A stretch of 64,000 bases of DNA from Boletus sp. NGJ (Eukaryota; Basidiomycota; Agaricomycetes; Boletales; Boletaceae): positions 24,576-88,575 of the forward strand of contig JAGTXK010000113.1 of assembly GCA_019096195.1 (NCBI GenBank), read 5' to 3'. Both the position numbers and the translations under genes were made by a program. This document shows positions 1 to 12,167 of this stretch, in pieces (the first letter of the stretch is position 1; every line of letters begins with the position of its first letter). The notes beneath the pieces are model-generated. The model made no database searches and was not told the DNA's origin. It worked only from the letters and a program-made list of their open reading frames with translations.

Positions 1-8
1 TAGTAACG

Positions 9-3000
9 ATGGCGCGGCGAAAACAACCACCAGCCTCTGAACATGATGAGGATGGGCAACGCTACTCCGTGTACAGGTATTCCTTGTGCTCTCACCTCCA
101 ATGAGACTGCTCACCCCGCACCGTAGCTTGCCAGACTCTGTGGAACATCAAGTTCAGCCGATTCAGAGACAGCCTCCAGAGCGATATCAGCCAGGCCAAC
201 TCTTGCCCACCATCATGACTGGCGAAACCCTCGACCTCGACGACCCTTCTTCGTCCACACACGACCATGATCCGTTCACCGACCCTCAGTCGAGACCCAA
301 TTCAGTCTATACCGACCATTCAGATACGCGCCCTCCGTCCCAGTACAGCCAACACAGCCAGCATTCCAACCGTTCACTGCCTCAGCCACCAGTGAGCGTC
401 CCCGCTCTTGTTGTCGGTAATCCTTTTTCTTTGACACCGACCGCATACGCGCCATATGATGTGAATGGTCTCTCAGCGCCATACAATGGCTCTCTTGATC
501 ACTTTCAGCATGATACCGAGGCTTTTGCTTCTGGGGTATATCCCCGTCAAGCCTACCGCCCGCCACGATCACGTTCCCCGACCCCTTTCGGTGACGACGA
601 AGACTATAAACTCGACGAGAATAACATTGCACACTACACTGGCTATTCCCAATCCCATGACCCCAGTCATGTCTCTGAAAAATCTGATCATGATGATGAC
701 GACTACATTGACGAGTACGACATATCTCAGTATGCAGACGTTCCAGGTGAAGATGACGAAACGGAAGTGGGCGAAAAGACGCCTTCTCTCTCTACTTCTA
801 TCGAACCCGAAACTCCAGTCGAGACCATGCACTTTGGACCAGCCCCCGTCGGTCGCGTCCGGCGTAGACTCAAAAAGAAACGCGTCCAACTCACCAACGG
901 AAACTTGGTTGTCGATCTCAGTGTCCCACCCAAGCTTGTCCTGCCTTACCGTGGAGAACCCGAAATGACTAAAACCAGGTATACTGCCGTCACCTGTGAT
1001 CCCGACGATTTCGAGAAAGAAAAGTTCTTTCTTCGTCAGAACGAGAGTGGGCGCACTACAGAATTGTTTATCGTTATTACTATGTACAATGTGCGTCCCG
1101 CGAGTCAAGTCGTCGCCCTTTTCTGGCATGCTCACAGGCAGTCGTGCACAGGAAGACGAAATTTTGTTTTGCAGGACCATGTATGGTGTGATGCGGAACA
1201 TTGCCCACCTTTGTTCCCGTAAAAACTCACAGACTTGGGGACCAGACGCATGGAAGAAGGTTTGCCTGACTCTGCAATTCACTTACCTCATCGTGCTTAT
1301 GATATGTCGTAGGTTGTAGTTTGTATCGTCGCAGACGGACGAAAGAAGGTTCATCCTCGCGTCCTTGACTGCCTAACCCTCCTAGGTGTTTACCAACCTG
1401 GGGACCATATGAAGAACACCGTAAACAACAAAGAAGTGACCGCCCATCTATTTGAATATACCACTTCCTTTGCCTTGGATCCGAACATCCAGTTCAAGTA
1501 TCCGGACAAAGGCATCGTACCCACGCAAATCATTTTTTGCATGAAAGAAAAGAACCAGAAGAAGATCAATAGTCACCGATGGTTCTTTAATGCGTTTGCG
1601 CCAATGTTACAGGCAAGTGGAATGGGGATCTGTGCATAACTAGACTGACCTGGCGTGCCGTAGCCAAATGTGTGCGTATTGTTGGACGTTGGCACTCGCC
1701 CTGGGAACAACAGCATATATCGTCTGTGGAAGACGTTTGACGTCAACTCGAACGTCGGTGGTGCGTGTGGAGAGATTGCGGCATACAAGGGCAAGAACTG
1801 GAAATACCTTATGAACCCCTTGGGTAAAGTGAACCAGTTGCATAATTTGCCCATTTAGGCTAATTGTCCTCGAAAAGTTGCTGCGCAAAACTTTGAATAC
1901 AAGTTGAGCAATATCTTGGACAAGCCCACCGAGAGCATGTTTGGGTATATTAGTGTTCTGGTGAACATATTCGTTCTACATGTGAAACAACAATTCACGT
2001 GTGCATAGCCTGGCGCGTTTTCCGCTTACAGGTATGTGTGGGAGGACGTCGGAGTGCTCTTTGTGACCTTGCTGGATACGCACAGGTATATTGCTTTGCA
2101 GAACAACAAAGATGGTCGTGGCCCTCTCGCCTCCTACTTCAAAGGCGAGGTTCTCCACGGCAACGATACGGATATTTTCACATCAAACATGTGTAAGTAA
2201 CTCGCACTACTTACCCGCTCGTACGTTGACGAGGTGACAGATCTCGCTGAGGATGTGAGCGACTTGCGATTTTGCGGGATTCTAAATTTATGCTTTCTAG
2301 CGTATTCTTTGTTTCGAACTGATAGCGAAATCCAACTCTAGCTGGTACGGTTCTCACCTCACTGCCCTCGAAATCTGATTCACCCGTTTGTTCTTCAGGG
2401 TGCTCAAATACGTCAAAGGAGCCATCGGCGAGACAGATGTTCCCGAATCGCTCCCAGAGTTCATATCTCAGCGTCGGCGATGGCTAAACGGCTCTTTCTT
2501 CGCCGCAGTCTATGCCATCGCGCATGTCGGTCAAATCATGCGTAGTGGGCATAGCCCGTGGAGAAAGACGACGCTGCTTGTAGAAACAGTGTACAACTGC
2601 ATTAATATGGTATTTTCGTGGTTTGGGATCGTGAGTTTGAAGCAATATTTGCATGCTTCATGCTGAGCGAGATCGTCCTAGGGAAACTTTTATCTATTCT
2701 TTGTGAGCAACCGACTTGCGATTACTGGTATATGTGGCATAGATTAGGCTGACGAAACCGACAAATAGGTTGTGCTAAGCTCATCCTTGGAGGATAAATC
2801 GTTTGGGTTGACAAATATCCAGTACTTCAATGCAATAGTTCAGGTATGATGCATTCCCTTTCCGACGAGTCACATTCTGATGAAACATCTCTTCAAAGTA
2901 TTTCCTAGCCTCGATTATCATTGCTTGTTTCCTCATGTCAATGGGGAACAAGCCGAAAGCGTATGTCCCAGTTTCCGTCCGAGATTTATACTGAGTCCGC

Positions 3001-4118
3001 ATTCCAGTGCTCATCTAAAATACAAGCTTGCGTCAATCTTTCTGGCTGTCTTGATGGTCTACCTACTCGTCGCATCTGTGCTCTGTGGGATAGCAACTGC
3101 TTCTCAAGCCGGAGGAAGTGTTGTATTGTTGAGTATTGGTGTTACATATGGAGGTAAGGTTCCGATGCATGGCAGGAGTGGAAGAATGACTCGCTGATTG
3201 TGTATCGGACGGCTTCTTGAACGTGAACTGTGGTCATGTAGTCTATGTCATGAGCAGCCTACTCGCATTCGACCCGTGGCATCTCCTGACAAGTTTCGTA
3301 CAATACTTGTTGCTGACTCCGACATATGTTTGCATCTTGAGCATGTAAGTCAGAGTTCTTATTCCCTTGGAAATTTCCAGCTGACTTGTGCATGCCAGAT
3401 ATGCATACTCGAATCTGAACGACGTTTGTGTTCCCTGTCTTGTCCACCCTGCGTCACCCTCACAGCGTTTTGTATTTGTCAGATTTCGTGGGGAACGAAA
3501 CAAGATGCGGCACCCGACGCTGATCTAGGAGCTGCTGTGCAGGACTCTCATTCTCAAGTGGACATCCAGATGCTCGCAGAAGCGGCTGATGTGAACGGGA
3601 TCTACGAAGAAGCCCTCGACTCACTGCGCGCCGCCAAGTTTGCCGACGTTGCGAATGCACGAGGTGGTGCGAAGACCAAGCAGGGGACGCGGGGGAAAAA
3701 ACCGTCCAAAGTGATGAGCGAACGAGAGAAGGAGCAAGCTGCGATAGACTATTATGCAAACGTGAGGACGAACGTGCTGTTGACATGGGTGTTGTCGAAC
3801 GTGAGTGGGAAGTTCCTTGGAGATGTCATTGTTTGGTCCCCACCGTCGGTGCTGACGAATGTCTGGAAAACGCAGGGCATGCTTCTCTTGCTAATTCTCT
3901 CAGGTACGAACTCTTCGAGTACATTCAGCCCGGACGCGGGCGTGTCGCGGACCAAGGGGTACTTGATGTTTATTCTAGCGTTCGCGGCAATTACGAACAT
4001 TGTGGTGAGTTTTATTCTTTGTTTGAGGAAAAGAAGAAGTGCGAACTAATATGTGGGTGATACGAAGCGCCTGGGAGGGTCGACATTATACCTGTTGACG
4101 AGGATCTTCACGCAGTAA
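9..4118 (+). CDS. Chitin synthase (division 1, classes I-III type), many introns
   Basis: Membrane-bound UDP-GlcNAc transferase that polymerises chitin at the plasma membrane. The first exon runs from the ATG at 9 to 76. An intron at 77-126 joins it in frame to an acidic, low-complexity N-terminus of about 300 residues. The chitin synthase N-terminal motif ([18 protein letters not shown], about 846-915) and the catalytic region follow: [10 protein letters not shown] is split from [12 protein letters not shown] by an intron at 1091-1151, then come [31 protein letters not shown] and the hallmark [10 protein letters not shown] at about 2468-2500. Several hydrophobic segments follow (2600-4000), and the last exon ends RIFTQ-stop at 4116-4118. 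The Q(R/Q)RRW motif and these blocks are diagnostic of fungal chitin synthases. The exact class within division 1 is my inference and is not certain. The gene is convergent with the R3H gene, 142 bp away. Confidence 0.93.
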
Positions 4119-4260
4119 GAGGATGGACGAACGCGCGTGTGAGGTGGTCTCTAGAAGAGTGTTATATATCACTGGTCGTGTATGATAGATACATATACGC
4201 GAAGCAAATATAAGCCGAGAACGGGTACGGGTGCGCAATACTAGTGCATCTGTACGAAGT

Positions 4261-5775
4261 TCAGGCGAACAGGTAATCGTAGAATGATCCTTTACCGGTC
4301 CCTACAGCCCCAGCGAGAACTTTGTTGTCGTTCTTTGCTTTTCTCTTCCGCCTTGCACCCAGCTTGCGAGCGGTATATAAACGATGTGGGGACCTACGAG
4401 CAGGGGAAGGGGAAGAAGCTGAACGAGGATAGAGTGTGCGTAAGCGATCTCGGTTGGCGCGGGCGCGGGAGGACGTTGGGTTCTCGCCTTGTTCATGCGG
4501 TTCAGTATCGGCAGGGGATCCGGCTTGAGCGGATATCGTGGCATTGCGGAGACGAGTCGGCGTCGCAAAGTCGTCAAACTCGGCATGAGTAGAAAGGGAG
4601 AGAGATTCCATCGATGCTGCGAAACCATGGTCGTCTGCGTCGATGTCCGAGTCGGACCCACCGGGGACGGACCAGGAGGCAGGGGAAGACGGACGGGATT
4701 CTTGGATATCGGAGAGTGCGCGAGTGCGAGTGGGCAGATCGCCAAGAACAGAATCAACGTCAGAGGTGTCGGTAGTATTGTAGTCAGAGGCGTCTGTCGC
4801 GTTGAAGTCTGAGAGGCTGGCATCGGAGATAAGGAAATCGGAGGCATCAGTCGTGGGAGGGGTGTTCAGCGTTCGGGATGCTGCGTTGACACGAGGATCC
4901 GGGCGGAGGATATTTGGGCGGAGGAGGTACGTGAGACGGTAACCGTCTGTCTCCTTGCCTGATGAGTGGAGTCAGCAGGTGAAAGAGGATGGTAAGGGAG
5001 AGGGACGTACTGAAGCTGACGACGCCGTACCACCTCGCGACGCAATGGACGACATACCTCTCGAACGCGCCGTCGCGATAGTCGGAGTTTCCAAGAGCGG
5101 TATCTACTTTGACAGCCCAGACGAGTCTTCCAGCCTCCCTGCCGACTTCCCTGATGTCTTCCCTGTCGCCAACTGGGTCTCCAGGGAAGCGAAGGAGACC
5201 CTTGGCTTGATCGGGGTTCAAGTAGGTTCCACCTTCGAGCCATGCTGTAAGGTGTGTCTCGACGGCTTTCACGAGGTAAGCAGAGGATGCACGGGCGCGG
5301 AGGGCACGGCGGGCGCCGCGGAGAGAGAGGGAGAAGAGGCCAGCGGAAGATGTGGATGGGAGGGAGGGAGGAGGGCGAGAGGGAGGAACGGGAAGGGTGC
5401 GGGGTAGGTAAGTAGGTAGGGGATGCGGAAATGTGGAGGAAGGGACCTGCAGCGGATGGGCAAAGTCGAGGCTGGTTGGGAGGGCGATGTGTGGGTTATG
5501 CGTGAACTTGGCTGTGGATGGGTCAGTCGAGGCGGGGAATGAGAGCGATGGAGTGCACCATTCTCGCGCCGTCTAACCCAGCGCTTTCCTTCCGGTTCTA
5601 GTCGATCTTTATTGGCCCTGCGCTGGTGAGACTGATGGGGGGAATCCTGGGATGGGATGTGGAGATGCGCGAAGCGATTGGAAAGCTTTGGGTTGCGAAG
5701 GAGGGCAGGAAAGGACAGCGGGACGGGTCCAGCGTCGGGTCCAGCGTCGTGAGCGGCAACATCGACGTCTGCCAT
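4261..5775 (-). CDS. R3H-domain protein with R3H-associated N-terminal region
   Basis: Predicted nucleic-acid-binding protein of unknown role. The N-terminal part (RRANKDRLEPEGKRW, then RRENA) and the central block (LEGGTYLNPDQ, FPGDPVGD) resemble the R3H-associated domain of fungi. It is followed by an R3H core in which Arg and His are three residues apart (ERYVVHCVARWYGVVSFS, about 5025-5080). An intron at about 4958-5010 joins VVSFS to KETDGYRLTYLLRP. The C-terminal half is Ser/Asp-rich, low in complexity and ends with a basic stretch (GARRKRKAKNDNK). The start is taken at MADVDV (5775). A longer in-frame ATG at 5910 would overlap the start of the divergent BET5 gene, so it is less likely. 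The R3H family binds single-stranded nucleic acid; no partner can be read from the sequence. Confidence 0.72.
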
Positions 5776-5902
5776 GGCGGCGAGGTTCGAGTTGGACGAT
5801 GGACGATGGACGGATTTGTTTCTCGCAGGCGAGTCATTGTCGGCTGCTGTGCTGATAAGATTTGGGTCCGTCACGGTACTACCAACTTTGCTCTCGCCAT
5901 AG
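5776..5902. promoter_or_regulatory. Divergent promoter, R3H gene / BET5
   Basis: These 127 bp separate the ATG of the R3H gene (minus strand) from the ATG of BET5 (plus strand). Both promoters must lie here or reach into the neighbouring coding sequence. No TATA box is obvious. The call rests on gene geometry only. Confidence 0.5.
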
Positions 5903-6641
5903 ATGACCATCTACAGTCTCTACATCTTTGACAGGTGCATTACATTCACTCTAGTTGCAAATCTTTCAATCTAATGCTACCACGTCAGACATTGTGCCTG
6001 CGTCTACTATCAAGACTGGCACCGCACGAAACACTTGAAGCGCGCTGTGGAGGGCGGTATTCTGGATGGCGTCTCTCGTGCCGTCTCCCCAATAACCGTC
6101 GACACGTCCACCGCAAACAACTCTACCTTTAGCAGCCCTCGGAACACCCTCTCCTCCACCACAGGGTTCGTCGTAGCCGTCGGCCAAGATTCCTCCATCC
6201 CTTCACAACCACCACCAGATGGGCCAAAATCGAACGCCCTTGCCTTCGATGAAGAAGCAAAACTCGTGTACGGTGTCATGTTGTCTTTGCGCAATATGGT
6301 CAAGAAATTGTCCGGAAGGTAGGCGTTGTCTCTGCCTCACATTCTGCAGTATCTTAGCCCCAATCCGCTTCGCCAGAGACGAGCAGTTCACAAGTTACCG
6401 CACGTCTGCGTACAGACTCCACTTGTATGAAACAATATCCGGCTACAAGTTCGTCTGCCTCAGTGATCCGTCTACAGACGGGCTGCGCTTCGTCCTGCGA
6501 CAGATCTACAGCGGTCCTTTCGTGGATTATGTAGTCCGGAATCCGCTGGTGCCGGTGGACTCTCGCGAACAAGGCATTGATAATGACTACTTTCGTGCCA
6601 GTGTCGATCGTTTGATCCGTGGTTTATCTGTCTTTGCTTGA
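5903..6641 (+). CDS. BET5: TRAPP complex subunit BET5 / TRAPPC1
   Basis: Small longin-like subunit of the TRAPP tethering complexes, which act as Rab GTPase (Ypt1) exchange factors in ER-Golgi traffic. There are three exons: 5903-5934 (MTIYSLYIFDR), 5989-6318 and 6377-6641, with introns of 54 and 58 nt. Diagnostic blocks are the N-terminal YSLYIFDRHCACVYYQDW, LVYGVMLSLRNMVKKLSG (the conserved F-G-x3-SL-x3-v-KLS segment) and SYRTSAYRLHLYETISGYKF. An insertion of about 60 residues rich in Ser/Thr/Pro sits between the first strand and the conserved helix, as is common in fungal BET5. It is convergent with the Fun30 gene (77 bp between stops). Confidence 0.93.
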
Positions 6642-6718
6642 ACGGTCACAACTAGCAGAAACTGTAGAGGGTATGTTCTACGTATAATACACAATGTCAT
6701 GTCTTGGCGTCAAGTTCA

Positions 6719-9700
6719 TCAAGTGGACGTGAGGGCCCGAGTTTCACATTGTCTACTGTCTTGTTGTTCCAGCTGTTTTCTGAGCACGTTCACCAGTGAC
6801 ACCTTCATCTCCGTCTCCAGCTTGCTCTCTCCTTGGTCACCATCCGTCTCTTCGCTATCGCCTGCTACTGCTTCGTCTAGCGCCAGCTTGGTTTCACCCA
6901 AGCGTAACATGTCTTCCTCAATCGTTCCCCGCGTTATTAGTTTCACAACATCAACGTCCCGTTTCTGCCCTATCCGGTATGCACGGTCTTGTGCCTGTCG
7001 ATCGTTGTGGGGGTTAAAATCTTGGTCAAACCTTGCACGGAAACAAGTTAGAGAGGTCCAAGTTGAAAGCTGTCCCGACTCACATGATGACGACGCTCGC
7101 TGCTGTCAAATTGATTCCCATACCGCCCGCTTTTGTAGAGAGGAGGAAAATAGGTATAGATTCGTCCTCCGTGAACTCGTCAACGAGCGATTGCCGGACG
7201 TCTACAGCGGTCGAACCAGTGAGCAGTAAATATTTGATAGTCTTCTGCTTGAGGATGGCTTGGAGGATGTCGAGAATTTGGGTAAACTGTGTTATATCCA
7301 TCAGATTAGACCCATGCCTTGCGACAGAGGTTTACTTGCCTGGGAGAAAATCAAGACTTTTCGCTTTTGCTGGGCATAGTCCTCAAGGAGTCGTAACAGC
7401 ACGGTAACTTTGCCAGCATCAAGGAAACATTTCTCATCTTGGACGTACTTTCGCGTTGACTTGTCACAGGTCAGCGGGAGACCGAGGATAAGTTAAAGGC
7501 GATGAAGATACACACCTTGTAGCCTTGGCAGAAGAACTGCAACTCGGCATCCGTCATAACTTCCATGTCCTCCTTTACATACTGAAATACAGCCCCACGT
7601 TTTCTAAAGTCGGCTTCTTTCAGCAATAGTTTCGTGATCGACGTCAGGATCTGATCCGTATAGAGTTTTCTGAAGAGCATCGGGTGCGAGGCTGCCTTTC
7701 GAAGCTCCATAAGCACATTTGAGCTGTTCTCGGCGTACTTGTCCTTGGTCCGCGGCGTCTTAGCAGGTTTTTTCTTCCCGAGCTGTACAGTGTTATTTGG
7801 GGTCGAAGCACCAGACGTGCTGGGAGTGTTGGAATCTACTTCTAGGATAGTCTTGGTAGATCGTTGCAGAGCGTCGTTGTAAATAGATCTCTGCAGCTCA
7901 GTCATGGCACACCACTCTATTCGCTCTGTCTTCTGAGGAAGGTCCTTGAGCACCTGAAGACAAGTGAGTAACTACATGGGTACATTCAAAGTCTTCAATA
8001 CGTACTTGATCCTTCCGTCGCCGAAGGACAAAGGGTGTCATCATCTTTTTTGCCCGTGATATGCGCTCTTGTGAGAGTAAAGCAACTTTGGCATCGCCTT
8101 TTGTTTTGAAAATCGCACGTAACGAATCCATAGTCTCTCCAAGAAGGTTTGGGAGGATGAAATTAAGCAACGACTATTGGGAAATCAGACATCCAACCTC
8201 TCCGCACCGTATAGGAGCAACATACCACAAGCTCCTGTAGATTGTTTTGCAAAGGCGTTCCGGTTAGAAGAAGACGCCACCTAGCCTCAAACTTTAAAAG
8301 AGCCTGATAGCGCTGAGATTGAAAATTCTTCAACACATGGCCCTCGTCGAAAACAATGCACTGCGATCTGTGTGAGCGAAGTGGTGTCCCTCTCAGTAAC
8401 TAGAGCATACGCACATCCCATTCTACCCTTCGGAAGAACTTGCGATCCCTGTCATTACCCTGTGCCAGGTTGTACGTCGTGATGAGTACTTCCCAACCAC
8501 TGTCGTTCTTGCCTTGGCGACGTTGAGTGTCGATGAGGGTTTGGCGCAGAGCTGGTCGTTCGTCTTTACCGGCGTAGTATGTCTGAATTGATATTGATGG
8601 GGCAAAGCGGGCAAATTCTCTACACCAGTTTTCTAGCGTTGAGGATCTGTAGCACAGGAGCGTTGGTCATCGGTCACGTGGTGGCAATTCCGTAGACATA
8701 CGGTACTATGACAAGATGTGGGCCCACATTCCCTCGTTCCTTCAGGTGAGCAAAGAAACTGATGACCTGGATGGTTTTACCAAGTCCTAATACACGAGTT
8801 TCAACAAGTGCTAGACAGGAGAACGCCAAACCCACTCACCCATCTCATCGGCGAGTATACAACTATACTCCTTGTTATAGAGCAGGTATAACCAGTTGAT
8901 ACCCAACAACTGATAATCCTTCAACATCACCCCTGGGGTCAACGTTGCAGGCTGTTGTGCAAAATACTCTTTCGTCGCCAACTTGACGGACTCCAGGTTC
9001 AATGAACCTTCCTCCGCTTCATCGATCACAGAAGACGTGTTTTTTGACGCATCCTCTTTGAATTTTCCCTTGCTGTTGATGCTGTCTGCGGACCAAGACG
9101 CGATCGCCGCACGTAGGCTCGCACCTATGCGCTCGCATTTCTCGAGAACGTTGTCAACAGCGCCATACCCACCGAGTACCCTTTGACAGTCCTCAAATAG
9201 CCGAGGACTTATGCCGGCGGGCCCTGCTTTCTTCCTACCCTGGCCTAACTTGACATTGACGTCGTCAACAGAAACGAAAGGTCTGAGGGATATCATTTTG
9301 TCGGCTTGCTCCGAACTACAACCTGGTGATAACTCAGTAAACCCGGGCTGGAATTGTATTTCCCAGATCGTACCAGTCAACTCCTGCAGCCCATCAGTGT
9401 TTGCCGTATTGAGGAAGTCCAACGCCCTCCTTTGTGTGTCGTCCATGGGTGCACCCTCACCGTCTGACGAGTCAGAGTCAGAGACGACAACTTGATTGAC
9501 ACGTCTGCGTCGTGGGACAACAAGCGGCGTGGAGGGAGATGTTGGGGACGCAACCATGGGGATCGATGACATTGATACAGCAGACGTTGGCGTGGACTGG
9601 TTGGTATCTAACACAGCTCTGTTCGCGTAGATAGAAGACTTCTTGGCTTTCTCCCTCAGAGCGACACGGTTCGCTTTAGTAGCCTCGTCGACCTCAGCAA

Positions 9701-10726
9701 CCCTGCCCGTTTCAACAGGAGGATCTGGGGCGACATTAAGCTTAGGTGATGAAGACTCAATACTAAAGGAAGGGGGTTTCCACAAAGGATCGTGCAAGAG
9801 ACTGGTTGCTTTCTTCTCGTCTCCACCAGCTTGTGCCCACGCGGCCTGTACAAGGTTAATATCACGCTCGATGTTGGAGAGTCTGAACTTGGCGAAAGCA
9901 TCTTTGTTGTGCGTCGTGTCTCGAGGTTCCGTGGGTTCCGAAGAGCCTGGACGCTGTCCTCGAAGCATGCGAGACAAGCCGGTGATCGATGGTTCGAGGG
10001 ATTGTCGGACATCTGGCATGGAATCTTCGGACGACGTAGACTGTCCGCCCAAGCTCACATTCGCTTTCCGCCTCTGTCCTAAGCGCTGGATATCGGGGGA
10101 GTCAGGAGCACGAGTATTCAGAACCGGGAGCGTGTCGGTGGGACCCCCACGATTAATACGCTTTCTGGGTGGTCCATCTTCCGCGTAGCCATCCACCTCA
10201 GATAACCTTCGTGTATCTCCACCATAGCTACGCGTGAATGACGCGTAAACTGCTCTTCCACCGTTCACAAACCCGCTGGAGGCGGAGAGGGGGTCTGCGT
10301 GGTGAGGTTGAGCGGGTTGACTCCAGGGATTGTAATGGCTTGGCCCCGCCACTGACAGCGCGTCGTGTGCATTCTGCTGCTGGTAAGATGAATAGGAGTG
10401 GTGATTGGATTCTGGAGCGGTGGGACTGGAATTGGGAACGAGAACGATGCCATGACTACTCGATGGGGTGGAGGGCGGGTAGTTGTAATGAGTGGAAGTT
10501 GACGCATCTCTGGACTGCGGAGGCGGGGCACTGAACAAGAGCGCTGGGTTGTTGGCGGCCACGGGTTGTGAGGAATCGTACTCGAAGGTAGCTTGACGTG
10601 TGGTCTTGCGGAATCTTAGTCTATCAAGGGCAACCTTCTGTAGAGACAACGGGCGCTTTGTGAGAAAACATCTGAAAACTCGACTCGAACACGACTAACT
10701 CTATTGGTTTCGTTGTCACCCTCCAT
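6719..10726 (-). CDS. FUN30: Fun30/SMARCAD1-type SNF2 chromatin remodeller
   Basis: ATP-dependent nucleosome remodeller of the SNF2 superfamily (Fun30, S. pombe Fft, human SMARCAD1), acting in heterochromatin maintenance and DNA-end resection. The start is a short exon at 10726 encoding MEGDNETNR. An intron at about 10638-10699 joins it in frame to [11 protein letters not shown]. The N-terminus is low in complexity with a CUE-like helical segment ([20 protein letters not shown], about 9830-9890). The helicase N-lobe begins at [16 protein letters not shown], with Walker A ADEMGLGKT formed across an intron near 8800-8840 and the DEGH box at about 8360. The C-lobe carries [14 protein letters not shown] at about 7090-7140. 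The protein ends with a lid helix ([15 protein letters not shown]) and an acidic tail. The ATPase motifs appear intact. Confidence 0.92.
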
Positions 10727-12167
10727 AGACACGAAAACAGGGAAGAAATGTGCGAATGATATACAACGCAGGGGGGAAGACCTCCACCTCCGCTTAGGTG
10801 TTGTGAGAGACTGGGAGATAGACGGAGCGAAGGTCGCAACACTCAGGACGTCGGAGAGTCAATGCATGTGGCAAAAGAAAACTGTATTTCTCTATCTACT
10901 GTACACGAGGAATCAAAGCTGTACAGAAAGGGTAGGGGGCCTCAGGATGGCCGAGCATTGGAGACCAAACTCGATAGACGAGAGGCATTTCCGGTGTGCG
11001 GGTATCCGAGAGTGTGTGCAGGTTGTGCAGGGTCAAAGGCCGAGGATTGTGATCACCAGTGAGAGCACTCGCCATGTTCAGAGACGAAGAAAGTAATGTC
11101 ACGGCGCGGGGCTTGCCCGTATAAAGCAAAGACCATCAGAAGGGTGATGGAACACGTCTGACGAGGGAGATGGGGCGAATATTGACCATCTAGGACGATG
11201 CGGCCTCGGCGAAGTCGCGAAAGTAAAGTCGCGACGATGGTAGTAGAAAAAGTGAGATTGGCTCAACTGGTAATAACGTTGGACGTACGATGTACGACAG
11301 TAATTCGCGTGTCCACTATCCAAAGATCCATGTAAATGTACTGTTCAGATGACCTGCGATATATCGATGTTTGATGACGACGAGAAACCAATGGATCAGG
11401 TGTGGTAATTCTCCCAATGTTGGACTAGCAAACCCACCAACATGGGGTTAAGAACAGATTCATGGATCAACGCAACGCGGATAAGAGGTTGAAGAGGAGT
11501 GGCAGATTCAAGCGCACTTTCGTTTGATCACCCTCATCAGTGCACCAAGATTCGGACAGATGCATCGTGGAAGGGCAGGCCTGTTTCATACCTGACTGAG
11601 TGCCCTCGCATGATATATTTATGGTGGGAAATACCATTTAATGCGAGGACAATCAATTTCCCAGGAATCTGCTTCAATGGTGAAAAAAAAGGAAGTCTAG
11701 TTCAAGCCAGCGCAAGAATCACGACTTGGACAGGGCTGTTGCGAGATGATGAAATCTGTCGATGTTGAGTCCATTTGAGGATGGAAATAAAAATTTTAAA
11801 CGGTACGAAAAGTAACGTTCGCAGAGGGATGAAACGACGACGACGACTAATCGAAACGTGCTAAACATTGCATCGCAATGCCAGCATGAAAGGGCCAACC
11901 TTGAGGTGGGCATAGTGTGCTCGTTGAAACCGAAACAGCGTGCACAGTGAATTTAATGGTTGGCGAGGAGTGTTGTGTGGGTGGGGGGAGGGAGGGAAGG
12001 GATGATGGTGGTTCGGGTTCAAGAGAGGTGCGACAGTTTCGGCAGTTACCCCAGCTCAAGGCACTTGCCGTGACAAGCCTCGAAATAGCAGTCTCGCTGT
12101 CAGCGCATCGGCTGCGGCTAGCGGCGTGGCAGCTGGTTGCATTCACCTCTCATCCGTTCCAGACGAT
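10727..12167. other. Gene-poor divergent spacer with a G-rich tract and TCGCGA repeats
   Basis: About 1.4 kb between the Fun30 start (minus strand) and the carrier start (plus strand). Only short ORFs without family resemblance or good codon structure occur here. Visible features are two identical TCGCGA palindromes at 11215-11220 and 11229-11234, and a run of five G-tracts of at least three Gs each at 11979-12001 (G-quadruplex-type pattern), about 170 bp before the carrier ATG. I see no tRNA, snRNA or transposon signature. Long 5' UTRs or an unrecognised non-coding transcript are possible. Confidence 0.45.

Noticed and set aside
569-1282. 237-residue open frame antisense to the chitin synthase N-terminus
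   Set aside because: Shadow of the coding strand; no family resemblance and it crosses a real exon-intron junction on the other strand.
9643-10188. 181-residue plus-strand frame inside Fun30
   Set aside because: Antisense of the Fun30 low-complexity N-terminus.
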